From Woeseiaceae bacterium (GTDB taxonomy: Bacteria > Pseudomonadota > Gammaproteobacteria > Steroidobacterales > Woeseiaceae), in the NCBI GenBank assembly GCA_021773055.1, contig JAJFKV010000004.1:1-64000 (forward strand): a stretch of DNA of 64,000 nt, read 5' to 3'. The position numbers and the translations under genes are program-made. Shown piece after piece: positions 35,752 to 44,823 of the stretch. Within the stretch, counting starts at the first letter, position 1, and every line of letters starts with the position of its first letter. Below the pieces are notes generated by a model, which was not told where the DNA came from, ran no database searches, and saw only the letters and a program-made list of their open reading frames with translations.

Positions 35752-37674
35752 ATGTCGAATCCGGTTCAATTCAAGATCAAGCATAGTGGCATAATGACAA
35801 CTGCGCCGGCGGTACTGGCCCTTGTCCTGGTAGCACTCCTTTCTGGATGTGGAGGCGGTGGGGGCGCAGGAACTACTGCCGGTTCCGGAGCATCGTTGCT
35901 TACCGCTCCCGTAGCGGACGCCGGTGCGGGCGGCAATTTTTCTGCGGGCGACACGGTGCGCATGGATTGCAGCGGCAGCAGCGACCCTCAGGGCGACGCT
36001 CTGACGTTTCAGTGGGAGCAAACTGATGGTCCGCTTGTGCAGCTAAGCGACAAGGCCGCATGCAATCCGACGTTTACGGCACCGGACGCGACTGCGACGC
36101 TGGTCTTCCGTCTTGAGGCAAGGGACGCTCAGGAAGTAAGCATAGATAAAGTGGCGTTTGGCATAACCGGTACGGTACCGATACCTCCGATCTCGTTCGA
36201 GGACGCGGGGTTGGCGATGGGCATCGAACCCTATTCGATGGCTATCGGCCCACATGCCGGTATCGCGCTTGAGGATTACAACGACGATGGACTCATCGAC
36301 ATCTTCGTTCCGAATGGCGAGGGGTTTCCGGATCAGCTGTACGCAAATCAGGGTGATGGGAGGTTTGCGGAAATTGCGGAGAGTGTCGGGCTGGCATCGC
36401 TACAGAATCATCGTAGCGCCTTGTGGATGGACTACGACGGTGACCACGATCTTGATCTGGTCATTGGCGGGGACTGCCGGGAGGATCCGGTTACGGTTGC
36501 CAGTTGCGATGATCCGGAAAACCTGTGGCTGTATCGGCAAACCTCAAGCGGCGAATTCGAGGACGTTACTGTGGCCACTGGTCTGGACACGATCTGGGGA
36601 GGTACGGCGGACTGGCATCGCGGCGGATTTTCGGCCGGCGATATCGACAATGACGGTTATCTCGAGCTGCTGGTCATCGGCTGGCAGGATCGCGCACATC
36701 TGTTTCAAAACAACACGGATGGCACGTTCACAGAGATCACGGTCGCTGCCAATCTTTCCGATGCAGTACTTGCCTACCAACAAACCGTATTTCATGATTT
36801 TAATCGCGACGGCTGGATGGACGTTTATTTCGCGATTGATGGCCTCGTACCGAACCGGCTATACATTAATCAGAAGGACGGCACATTCGTAGACATGGCA
36901 ACGAATGCCGGCGTTGACTACGCATCAACCGACATGGGTATCGCGTTAGGTGATGTCAACAACGACGGTCAAGTCGATATGTATGTCACGGAGATTACCC
37001 AATTCGTTGCAGGCGAATATCACCATAATCAGCTGTATTTGAACGATGCGATAGCGCCGGGTCCGTCGTTTACAGAAGCATCCGAATTGTTTGGCGCGCA
37101 AAACGGCTACTGGGGCTGGGGCGCGACTTTTATCGACTACGACAACGACGGTTGGCAGGACCTTGCGACGACGAACGGTAAAAACTGGCCGGTCTGGATG
37201 ATGGATAAATCCAGGCTTTGGCGCAACACCGGGATAGTCGGGAGGGCATTCGACGAGGTATCGATACCGGCGCAATTCGACGACGACTATATTGCCGCCG
37301 GGCTTGTGGCGGCCGATCTGGATCGTGATGGTGATATGGATCTGGTTCAAACGACGAGTGAAGGCGGTCCATTACGGGTCCTGCGCAACGATGCCAGTGG
37401 CACTTCGAATAATTACATCGCGATTCGACCGCGTATGGCGGGGGCGAATCACTGGTCAATCGGTGCGATCGTGACCATTGAATTCCAGGCGATGCGTTCG
37501 AGCCGCGTCATTACCGCGGGAACGAGTACCGACTCACAAGAGCCAGCGGAGGCACATTTCGGTCTTGGAGGCGCTGAGACTATTGACCGCCTAATTGTTG
37601 ACTGGCCGGGCGGGATGCAAACCGTTTACGTGGGCTTGAGGGCAAATCAAGTTCATTTGATTACCCTCGATTAG
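35752..37674 (+). CDS. FG-GAP/UnbV-repeat lipoprotein (CRTAC1-type)
   Basis: 640 aa. Lipoprotein signal ending LLSGC followed by a glycine linker, a PKD-like Ig domain (about 50-140: ADAGAGGNFSAGDTVRMDCSGSSDP), then repeats with calcium-loop signatures such as YNDDGLIDIF, DYDGDHDLDLVIGG, DIDNDGYLELL, DVNNDGQVDMYV and DRDGDMDLVQ, that is a beta-propeller of FG-GAP units. The end (HFGLGGAETIDRLIVDWPGG) is the ASPIC/UnbV domain. Probably a calcium-binding surface protein that binds glycan or protein. It lies 8 bp behind the hexosaminidase gene. ATG 35794 is an alternative start nearer the signal. Confidence 0.88.
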   Translation: MSNPVQFKIKHSGIMTTAPAVLALVLVALLSGCGGGGGAGTTAGSGASLLTAPVADAGAGGNFSAGDTVRMDCSGSSDPQGDALTFQWEQTDGPLVQLSDKAACNPTFTAPDATATLVFRLEARDAQEVSIDKVAFGITGTVPIPPISFEDAGLAMGIEPYSMAIGPHAGIALEDYNDDGLIDIFVPNGEGFPDQLYANQGDGRFAEIAESVGLASLQNHRSALWMDYDGDHDLDLVIGGDCREDPVTVASCDDPENLWLYRQTSSGEFEDVTVATGLDTIWGGTADWHRGGFSAGDIDNDGYLELLVIGWQDRAHLFQNNTDGTFTEITVAANLSDAVLAYQQTVFHDFNRDGWMDVYFAIDGLVPNRLYINQKDGTFVDMATNAGVDYASTDMGIALGDVNNDGQVDMYVTEITQFVAGEYHHNQLYLNDAIAPGPSFTEASELFGAQNGYWGWGATFIDYDNDGWQDLATTNGKNWPVWMMDKSRLWRNTGIVGRAFDEVSIPAQFDDDYIAAGLVAADLDRDGDMDLVQTTSEGGPLRVLRNDASGTSNNYIAIRPRMAGANHWSIGAIVTIEFQAMRSSRVITAGTSTDSQEPAEAHFGLGGAETIDRLIVDWPGGMQTVYVGLRANQVHLITLD

Positions 37675-37746
37675 CTTGGGTCGTTATGCCCGGCGCTACC
37701 TCCATTTCCCCGCAAGCGTCCGCACCTGTAACCAGCACGGCTGGAC

Positions 37747-39051
37747 CTAACGATGTCTCTCGAGATACGCGCGTGCCGAAAAATAGGCCTTGCGATACTT
37801 GGATGATGTCCGATCGATATCATAGGCTCGCGAAAATTGCTCGAATGCCTCTTCCCGGCGGTCTGCCAATTGCAGTGTGCGGCCGAATGAATACGCAGCC
37901 TTGGCGCTATCAGGGTGTTCCTCGATTCGGGTGATTCCAATAGTCAGCGCTTCCTCAAGATGCCGCCGTGCTATTTCCTTACTCCCGGCCAGCCGATAGC
38001 TGCGTACCAGCGACTGATTGACTGATGCCCGCCAGGGGTCTTCTGCATAGATTTGCAGGTCTATGCTGATAGCCGCCGCGATTGTCTGATCGAACATCGC
38101 GCTTTGCTCCAGTCGCTTGTAGCAAGTCGCCATCTGGCGTAACAGGTAAACGCGTTGCGGATCTTTCTGCAGCAGCATTTCGTAAAGCTCGTTCGCAATA
38201 TCGCAGCGATTATGACGTTTGTATCTGCCAGCAAACTTTTCGATGCCGCGTTCGATTCGACCGTTGATACGCGACTCATTGCCTGGCGCCGAATAGAACG
38301 CGACCGTTGTTAGTGCAGCGATAGCAACGACCGCTGTCGACAGGATGATCAGCCATCGACCAAACACGAATGAATCGTTGCGACCCCAGCTTGACGCTGT
38401 GGCCGGCAATCCTCGCTTGATGGCGAACAGATAATGCAATGCCGTCATGGCGAGCGCCGTGGCAACCAGTAATTCGGCAATTTCTGCCTCATTGAAACTG
38501 AATGGTTTAAGTTCGAAATAGGCAGCCAGCACAAAGAACGGCGCTAGTACCATTGGCGGCGCAGCGGCACCCATCTTGTCGACCCATTGCGCGAGTCGCC
38601 AACCTCGAGACCGCATTAGTGGATAAATGAATCCGTAGCCGAGCAGGCCGACTGCGACGCCAATGCTGATGAGATCCTTGAGCAGAGTCTTGTGCGGTCC
38701 GGTCAGCAGGTTGTGCAGGTTGGCCTCGCCTTGCAGATTTCGAGACTTCAGAAAATCAGGCGTGGAGAAGTCGAAAATTCGCTGACCCCAGGAAATTTCC
38801 TCCAGAACCACATAACTGCACGCAGCGGCCAGGACGATAAAAAACCATCGGTACTGGCTACGCTGTAACGCAACAAGCACCGAAAGTATCGTTGCCGCGA
38901 AAAAGAAGTAGGTTTGCGCCCATTCGCCGATCAAATCCTCATAGGTGGCCCAAATGTAGGCGAGCGGGTAATAGGCGGCCATGAAAGCGTAGCCACCGAC
39001 AAGCAGCACGAATGTGAGAAGAATGACTACTTTATGTGGATTTTTCTGCAA
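37747..39051 (-). CDS. Membrane protein with EEISWGQR motif and TPR-like C-terminus
   Basis: 434 aa starting at TTG. About eight membrane helices fill the first 260 residues; the stretch EEISWGQRIF, followed by QGEANLHNL, is a strongly conserved signature of an uncharacterised membrane family that I recall from cyanobacteria and gammaproteobacteria. The last 170 residues are soluble helical repeats resembling TPRs (YEMLLQKDPQRVYLLRQMATCYKRLEQ). Function unknown. It converges on the FG-GAP gene and is divergent from the acidic-protein region. Confidence 0.7.
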   Translation of the reverse strand: MQKNPHKVVILLTFVLLVGGYAFMAAYYPLAYIWATYEDLIGEWAQTYFFFAATILSVLVALQRSQYRWFFIVLAAACSYVVLEEISWGQRIFDFSTPDFLKSRNLQGEANLHNLLTGPHKTLLKDLISIGVAVGLLGYGFIYPLMRSRGWRLAQWVDKMGAAAPPMVLAPFFVLAAYFELKPFSFNEAEIAELLVATALAMTALHYLFAIKRGLPATASSWGRNDSFVFGRWLIILSTAVVAIAALTTVAFYSAPGNESRINGRIERGIEKFAGRYKRHNRCDIANELYEMLLQKDPQRVYLLRQMATCYKRLEQSAMFDQTIAAAISIDLQIYAEDPWRASVNQSLVRSYRLAGSKEIARRHLEEALTIGITRIEEHPDSAKAAYSFGRTLQLADRREEAFEQFSRAYDIDRTSSKYRKAYFSARAYLERHR

Positions 39052-39151
39052 TGAAGCCTCGTTTAGTGGAAGTTGCCGACAAACTGGCCGACACGATGCT
39101 GCGATTAAGGTAACTACTCAGCCTGCGAAATGGAAGCAGCGACGCTCGAAG

Positions 39152-39295
39152 ATGGATTATTATTCGCACGGCGTAGAGGGCCAGGCTTCATCGGAAGTTA
39201 CTGAAATAAAAGGAATTTCTCGAAATACGTTGAAGCCCGGGCGGCAACGAGCCCGGGAAAGCCTGCAAAAATTGCTCGAAAAGGGACCCGAATGA
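39152..39295 (+). pseudogene. Remnant of an ECF sigma-factor region 4
   Basis: A 47-codon frame whose product (HGVEGQASSEVTEIKGISRNTLKPGRQRARESLQKLLEKG) follows the sigma-70 region 4.2 helix-turn-helix pattern: E-G-x3-E-x2-E-x2-G-I-S-x2-T-x-K-x3-Q-R-A-R-x2-L-x2-L-L. Regions 2 and 3 are absent upstream, and the bases ahead do not read as sigma factor in any frame. It is therefore probably a decayed sigma gene, though an intact DNA-binding micro-protein starting at ATG 39152 is not excluded. Confidence 0.5.
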
Positions 39296-39440
39296 GCATT
39301 TTTTACGTCTATACAGTTGAGATGCGAGAAAAACGATGTATTACGAGCAACACCACGAAAACAGAAAACATTCTTACTTGCTATCACAGTTATTTGAAAT
39401 CAATACAACCTGAATTTGAGACATTAAGGAGTAACACGTT

Positions 39441-39797
39441 ATGAAATGGAAAATCACCTCACTCTTATCGGCCCTGACTTTGGCTTTTACCCTTGCGATA
39501 TTGCCGTTTTCGGCCTCTTTTGCTGACGACGACTCCGACGATTCGGGAGTCTCTGAACTGGACGTAGTTGACGACTCAGACAGTGAGGACGAAAGCATCG
39601 ATTCGGATTCTGAAGACGGCGATGGCACCGATGTCGATAGCGAAGACTCAGACAGTGAGGATTCTGACAGCGAAGATTCCGACAGCGAAGATTCTGATAG
39701 CGAAGATTCCGACGGCGAGCTCAGTGATTCTGATTCGGAAGATGATTCGGAAGATGATTCTGAAGAAGACGGCGGTGACGGCTCGAGTAGTGCCTAA
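39441..39797 (+). CDS. Secreted acidic Asp/Ser/Glu-repeat protein
   Basis: 118 aa. A clear signal peptide (MKWKITSLLSALTLAFTLAILPFSASFA) is followed by about 90 residues consisting almost only of Asp, Ser, Glu and Gly, with tandem DSDSE units. No other fold is visible. The net charge is extremely negative, as in proteins that bind calcium or other cations or that serve as spacers; phosphorylation is possible but unsupported. A strong terminator follows at 39835, then the TPR/beta-barrel gene. AAGGAG lies before the ATG. Intrinsically disordered. Confidence 0.75.
   Translation: MKWKITSLLSALTLAFTLAILPFSASFADDDSDDSGVSELDVVDDSDSEDESIDSDSEDGDGTDVDSEDSDSEDSDSEDSDSEDSDSEDSDGELSDSDSEDDSEDDSEEDGGDGSSSA
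39630..39719 (+). repeat. Tandem 15-bp repeat coding DSDSE
   Basis: Six adjoining 15-bp units of the form GAT-TCY-GAY-AGC-GAA lie in frame within the acidic-protein gene. Differences are mostly at third positions, so the array is protein-selected and not freshly expanded, though slippage could still change its length. Confidence 0.85.
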
Positions 39798-39834
39798 AGT
39801 CCGCGCTTATCGATAGCGGCTTTTTATCAGTTTC

Positions 39835-39872
39835 GACCTTCCCCGGATCCTCTCTGGGGAAGGTCGTTTTTT
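39835..39872 (+). terminator. Rho-independent terminator
   Basis: GACCTTCCCC (39835-39844) pairs perfectly with GGGGAAGGTC (39856-39865) around an 11-base loop, followed by G and six T. This is the clearest intrinsic terminator in the window and separates the acidic-protein transcript from the TPR/barrel gene. A weaker hairpin with five T lies just ahead at about 39801-39825. Confidence 0.88.
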
Positions 39873-39892
39873 GACATTGGAAAGGATTGTCC

Positions 39893-41449
39893 ATGCGTAA
39901 TCGAACATCTGCACCGTTACTCGGTAGCTTGGTGCTGATCGCCACTTTGCTGCTGACAGATGCCGCGTACGGTGTCACGGCTACTGCACAAGACAGATTC
40001 GAGAGTGGTAATACTGCATTCGGAACTGGTGATTATTCCGGCGCACTGCAAAACTATAACGAGGCCTTGGCGCAGGGCAAGAACACGCCGCGGCTGTTCT
40101 ATAACATTGGTCTGTCTCACTATCGGCTTGGCCAGTATCCAGAGGCCAAATCAGCGTTACTGGAATCGTCTACTGACAGTGAGATGGCGGCACTGTCTTA
40201 CTTCGTGCTGGGCGCAGTGGCAAACAAGGAGGGAGACTCCGATGCGGCGGCTGAGTGGTTCGGAATATCTTACGAGCTTGCCAGCAGCGATAAGCTTCGA
40301 CGCAGAGCAAGAAACGCGCTAAATAATTACTCAACACCCGAAACAGAAGCATTGTTCGAACTTTCTGCTGGCGTTGGCTACGATAGCAATGCTTACCGCA
40401 GTCCCGACGCGCCGTATATTGATTTTTCCAAAGCGATTCCTGCGCCGGTAGTTCCAGATGTTCAAAATGGCATGTACATCCCGGTACGAGTGCGGGCCGC
40501 CATTAGAAAGCCAGTATCCAATCGCTCCTATTTTGTCGCGTCATACCGGCTCCGCGCGATAAATCATGCGGATACAGAGCTGACCAATGCCGACGAAAGC
40601 AGCCACCGTGTATCGATTGGCATGGCGCGAGATCTTGGTCGTGAGCGGTCAAGAAACCGGCGCATGAATGCCGATCTTATTGTTCGCCGCCATGACGAAA
40701 CGAATTTTGATCGCGATGACGGCCTCGACCGCTTCGATCAGGGCGCAAACATTGCCGACAGATATAGCTACCTGGGCACTGGTGCTGAAATCGAGCTGAA
40801 AAACCGTTTGGGCCGATATCGATATGAGCTAACGGGTGGGTTTGAGCAGCGCGATTACGAGGACGTGCCAACAGCATCCTCATATGACTTTTCATCGTAT
40901 TGGCTCGGCGGGGCATTCAAGATTCCATTGGGCTCGGAGTCACGTTTGAAATTGGCGTACGAATACTACGTTCGTGATTTTGACGAGCGACGCTCCAAAG
41001 ACGCGACGGGTGACGCGTCCTTGCTGAATCCGGCGATCGAGTATCAGTACAATAAATTTGAAGCGGGAATTAGACACCGCTTCAGCGAAAGGCTAGTCAC
41101 GGAGCTCTCTTACTTCTATACGATTCGTACTGACGAATTTGCGAGCTATAACGATTATACAAAGAGCAAGATTCGGCTAGACGCGGTTTTCGAATTCTCC
41201 GACAGGTTCGATGCTGGTATCCAGGTCGATTATCGTGACCAGGATTATTCCAACGCATTCGCGTTTGATGATCCGGGGCAGGCTCGCAAGGTGTACGAAG
41301 AGCTTCAGATGATCGCCAAGGCTGAATACCAACTTACGGAGCACTTCTCGCTCCGGGCTGACGTCAAGCTGGAATCCGTAGAATCATCGGATACCCGGGG
41401 TGAATACGATCGAGCGCTCGCAAGCGTTGGAGTCAAGTGGGGATTCTAG
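39893..41449 (+). CDS. TPR plus beta-barrel outer-membrane protein
   Basis: About 518 aa. Signal peptide (to DAAYG), then three or so TPRs (residues about 30-140: FESGNTAFGTGDYSGALQNYNEALAQGKNTPRLFYNIGLSHYRLGQYPEAKSALLES), then about 370 residues of alternating strands ending in SVGVKWGF, a terminal Phe typical of BAM clients. The periplasmic-TPR/barrel layout is that of Slam/type XI secretion proteins, but I do not see enough to assign DUF560. ATG 39893 has AAAGGA six bases before it. The adjacent acidic exported protein is a candidate partner. Confidence 0.75.
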   Translation: MRNRTSAPLLGSLVLIATLLLTDAAYGVTATAQDRFESGNTAFGTGDYSGALQNYNEALAQGKNTPRLFYNIGLSHYRLGQYPEAKSALLESSTDSEMAALSYFVLGAVANKEGDSDAAAEWFGISYELASSDKLRRRARNALNNYSTPETEALFELSAGVGYDSNAYRSPDAPYIDFSKAIPAPVVPDVQNGMYIPVRVRAAIRKPVSNRSYFVASYRLRAINHADTELTNADESSHRVSIGMARDLGRERSRNRRMNADLIVRRHDETNFDRDDGLDRFDQGANIADRYSYLGTGAEIELKNRLGRYRYELTGGFEQRDYEDVPTASSYDFSSYWLGGAFKIPLGSESRLKLAYEYYVRDFDERRSKDATGDASLLNPAIEYQYNKFEAGIRHRFSERLVTELSYFYTIRTDEFASYNDYTKSKIRLDAVFEFSDRFDAGIQVDYRDQDYSNAFAFDDPGQARKVYEELQMIAKAEYQLTEHFSLRADVKLESVESSDTRGEYDRALASVGVKWGF

Positions 41450-41602
41450 TTGTAAGAAAGGCCGGATTTAGTAAGCCTGTGGTAACAATCTACCCGTCTC
41501 GCGGCTAATACGTATGCCCCTCCGCCGCCATTGCTTGTACCTTTTTACAGGAGTGACGGCGGGAAACGCGCCGTTTGTGAGAAATGGCATTAGCCAGGGG
41601 GC

Positions 41603-42691
41603 GTGCGTCTTAACGCAAAAACAATGCTTGTCGGTCTATCTAAATCCACATCAAGTCAATCCAGCACACAGATCGCCCTGATTTGTGCAGCACTGGCTGC
41701 CGCAATATTTACCGTTGACACGCAATCGCTACCATTGGGCGTGGCCGCCGGTGTGGCATATGCCGGCGTAGTCTTTATTGCGCTGTGGTTCCCTAGCTGG
41801 CAGCAAACCTTTGTCGTCGCCGGCGGCGTTTCCTTTCTTACGGTGTTTGGCTTTTTTATGTCCGAACCTGCAGGCATTCTCTGGATGGTCGTCGCGAACA
41901 GAATCCTGGCGCTGTACGCTATCTGGCTAACTGCGCTCGCAGGTACATTGCTGGTCCGTACGAAACGCAAGGAGTCGGAGGCCGACCTGCAACTAATAGA
42001 AATGGAAGCCGAACGGGCCAGAAACGCCAAGTCGCGATTTCTGAAAACAGCCAGCAACGACATGCGTCATTATCTGCAGACCCTGAGCTTGCTAAACGGA
42101 GCCCTGCGCAAGACCACTACCCAGAGCAAAGCCCAGGAAATGATCACAAAGCAGGGTGACGCGCTGGCCGACCTGAGCGATCTGCTGAACTCTCTTCTCG
42201 AAATCAGCGAATTCGAGGCCGGCGAAGTTGAGCTGGAAATAGCCGAAACACCTATTCACAATATTTTTCAGCAACTAAAAGACGAGTTTGAATTCCAGGC
42301 ACAGGCAAAAAGTCTGCGCCTGGAATTCAACTGCAAATCAGAGCTGGTGCAATCAGACGGCAGGTTGTTGAGACGAATCCTGCGAGTACTGGTGTCGAAT
42401 GCCATCCGCTATACAAATCAGGGCAACGTGAGTGTTTTCTGTCAGCGTGAGTCGGGAGGCCTGAGGGTTGCTGTTCAGGATTCAGGCATCGGCATAGCCC
42501 CTGATCAGCTGGCAATGATTTTTGAGGAGTTCTATCGAATCGATAATGACCCGGCTGCGAGAAATAATGGTCTTGGCCTCGGCCTATCGATCGTCGAGCG
42601 TGGCGCCAAGCTTTTGGGGACTACAGTGAACGTAGAATCCGAGCTCGGTCGGGGATCCAGTTTCTCACTGGTCGTACCCGCGGCAGCCTAA
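41603..42691 (+). CDS. Orphan membrane sensor histidine kinase
   Basis: 362 aa. Four or more membrane helices in the first 120 residues, with no periplasmic sensor domain to speak of, then a coiled-coil and HisKA box (FLKTASNDMRHYLQTLSLL, phospho-acceptor His156) and a HATPase_c domain: N-box RILRVLVSNAIRYTNQG, G1 DSGIGIA, F-box IFEEFYRI and G2 GLGLGLSIV. The start is GTG 41603; ATG 41624 is possible. No response regulator lies nearby. The H-box reads NDMRHYLQ rather than the common HELRTP form, as in hybrid kinases of the HisKA-2-like type. Confidence 0.88.
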   Translation: MRLNAKTMLVGLSKSTSSQSSTQIALICAALAAAIFTVDTQSLPLGVAAGVAYAGVVFIALWFPSWQQTFVVAGGVSFLTVFGFFMSEPAGILWMVVANRILALYAIWLTALAGTLLVRTKRKESEADLQLIEMEAERARNAKSRFLKTASNDMRHYLQTLSLLNGALRKTTTQSKAQEMITKQGDALADLSDLLNSLLEISEFEAGEVELEIAETPIHNIFQQLKDEFEFQAQAKSLRLEFNCKSELVQSDGRLLRRILRVLVSNAIRYTNQGNVSVFCQRESGGLRVAVQDSGIGIAPDQLAMIFEEFYRIDNDPAARNNGLGLGLSIVERGAKLLGTTVNVESELGRGSSFSLVVPAAA

Positions 42692-42798
42692 GACTTTCAT
42701 GTTCGGATAGCGCGGTAGCGCAGTTAGCAATAACCGATATATTAACAACCCCCGCGGTCCGATATGCTTTTCTAAAATACACTGAGAGGGCTTGGCTG

Positions 42799-44823
42799 AT
42801 GTCCTATGCTTCAGAAGACATTCGCAACGTGTGCCTGGTCGGGCCGAGCAATGCAGGAAAAACTCAGCTCGCCGAGGCACTTCTATTCGCTGGCGGCGCG
42901 ATCCCAAAGTGCGGTTCTGTTGACAAGGGCGATACGGTCTCGGATTTCACGTCTCGAGAGCGGCAACTGGGTCATTCGCAATACTCATCCATATGCCATC
43001 TTGATCACGAAGGCATTCACGTCAATCTCATCGACACGCCCGGATACAGGGACTTTTACGGTCGTGGCTTGTCTGTGCTGCCGGCCGCGGATACGGCGGC
43101 AATAGTCATCAATGCTCAGGCTGGTATCGAGGAGGTGACGCGACGCATGATGAAGGTCGCCGCGAAGCAACGGCTTTGTCGCATGATCATTGTGAACAAG
43201 GTCGACGCCGAGGATGTGAATCTTGAGGTCCTGCTGAATGAGATTCAGTCTGCGTTCGGACAGGAGTGCCTGCCGCTCAATTTGCCTTCCGCTGACGGTA
43301 CCGGGGTGGTCGATTGCTTTTTCCAACCGACCGGCGCCGATACCGCATTCGGCGACGTTTCATCAGCCCATCTGCAGATCGTTGATCAGGTCGTTGAGGT
43401 CGATGACGATCTGATGGAGGTCTATCTTGAGCAGGGACAGGAGCTAAAGCCTGAGCAATTGCATGATCCGTTCGAGAAGGCGTTGCGGGAAGGCCATTTA
43501 GTACCGGTCTGTTTTGTATCAGCTAAAACCGCAGCCGGGATAGTCGAACTTCTCGAGGTATTCGAGCGCTTGATGCCGAGCCCGCTGGAAGGAAATCCGC
43601 CATTGTTCCTCAAGGGAGAAGGCGACGATGTTGAAGAAGTCGTCGTAACGCCGGATTCAGAAGCGCATACCATCGCCCACGTGTTCAAGGTCAGTATCGA
43701 CCCGTTCAAGGGTCGGCTGGGTGTTTGTCGCATTCATCAGGGAACGATAAAAGTCGGCGGCCAGCTTTTCGTAGGAGACGCCCGAAAACCCATCAAGGTA
43801 AATCGTCTGTTGAAGTTGAACGGCGATACATTCAGTAAAGTAGACGAGGGCGTAACCGGTGACATCTGTGCGATTCCACGCGTTGATGAAATGCATTACG
43901 ACGCGGTGCTACATGACTCGCATGAGGAAGATCATTTTCACCTCAAGTCCATCGAACTACCGCGTCCGATGTACGGTTTGGCAATCCGGCCACCAAGAGA
44001 GTCGGATGCGCAAAAAACGTCCGACGTATTGCATACCATCGAAGCAGAGGACCCCTCGGTCAATGTCGAACACAACGCGGTGCTAAATGAAGTTGTGCTG
44101 CGTGGTCTCGGCGATCTGCACCTGCGTACTCTACTTGAACTGATTGCCGATCGTTACAACTTGAAAGTGGAAACGGCGCTGCCTTCCATCGGTTATCGTG
44201 AAACAATCACCAGGCCAGCGGAAGGTCATTGCCGACACAAAAAACAAACAGGTGGTGCTGGTCAGTTCGGCGAAGTGTACCTGCGGATAGAGCCATTACC
44301 GACAGGTACGGGTTTCGAATTCGTGAGCAAAGTCGTCGGCGGTGCGATTCCGTCTCAGTATCTTCCCGCCATTGAAACAGGTGTTCGACAAGTAATGCAG
44401 GCCGGTGCCAATTACGGCTACCCGATGCAGGATGTTCGGGTGCAGGTCTATGACGGCAAACATCACCCGGTCGACTCCAAGGAAATAGCATTTGTGCAGG
44501 CAGGCAAGAAAGCCTTCCTCGAAGCCGTCGCCAACGCCGCGCCGGTTCTTATGGAGCCCGTGGTGGATGTCACGGTCACCGTGCCCAATCGCTGCGCGGG
44601 TGGCGTCACAGGAGACCTGTCTTCCATGCGCGGCATGGTCAGTGGCACGGAGGCAATCGCCGAGAATCGCATAGTTGTCCTGGGGCAGGCACCACTAAAA
44701 GAAATGCAGGACTATCATTCCCGATTGAAATCACTAACAGGCGGCGACGGGAATTTCACGATGGATTTTAGTCATTATGCAGAGGTCTCAGCAGAGTCGC
44801 TGGATCTGGAGGCATCGGCTTGA
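42799..44823 (+). CDS. EF-G-like translational GTPase (FusA2 type)
   Basis: 674 aa with all five EF-G domains in order. G1 is GPSNAGKT (15-22), G3 is DTPGY (79-83) and G4 is NKVD (133-136). Housekeeping EF-G has DTPGH with the catalytic His and an RGITI switch I; here the His is Tyr and the RGITI block is lost (SQYSSICHL). The EF-G-like/FusA2 subfamily shares this, and its members have weak or no ribosome-stimulated GTPase activity. Domain IV (GYRETITRPAEGHCRHKKQTGGAGQFGEVYLRIEPL) is intact. The stop overlaps the ppdK TTG start. Confidence 0.9.
   Translation: MSYASEDIRNVCLVGPSNAGKTQLAEALLFAGGAIPKCGSVDKGDTVSDFTSRERQLGHSQYSSICHLDHEGIHVNLIDTPGYRDFYGRGLSVLPAADTAAIVINAQAGIEEVTRRMMKVAAKQRLCRMIIVNKVDAEDVNLEVLLNEIQSAFGQECLPLNLPSADGTGVVDCFFQPTGADTAFGDVSSAHLQIVDQVVEVDDDLMEVYLEQGQELKPEQLHDPFEKALREGHLVPVCFVSAKTAAGIVELLEVFERLMPSPLEGNPPLFLKGEGDDVEEVVVTPDSEAHTIAHVFKVSIDPFKGRLGVCRIHQGTIKVGGQLFVGDARKPIKVNRLLKLNGDTFSKVDEGVTGDICAIPRVDEMHYDAVLHDSHEEDHFHLKSIELPRPMYGLAIRPPRESDAQKTSDVLHTIEAEDPSVNVEHNAVLNEVVLRGLGDLHLRTLLELIADRYNLKVETALPSIGYRETITRPAEGHCRHKKQTGGAGQFGEVYLRIEPLPTGTGFEFVSKVVGGAIPSQYLPAIETGVRQVMQAGANYGYPMQDVRVQVYDGKHHPVDSKEIAFVQAGKKAFLEAVANAAPVLMEPVVDVTVTVPNRCAGGVTGDLSSMRGMVSGTEAIAENRIVVLGQAPLKEMQDYHSRLKSLTGGDGNFTMDFSHYAEVSAESLDLEASA

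Noticed and set aside
37686-37934. Small plus-strand frame after the FG-GAP gene
   Set aside because: Mostly antisense to the membrane-protein gene, low-complexity and without a ribosome site.
39630-39719. Regular 15-bp repeat that could be read as a CRISPR-like or minisatellite array
   Set aside because: The units are adjacent without spacers, in frame, and code DSDSE in a secreted protein, so it is a coding repeat.
41450-41602. GC-rich pairing stretch before the histidine kinase as a riboswitch
   Set aside because: CCGCCG/CGGCGG pairing is possible, but no known aptamer core could be recognised.
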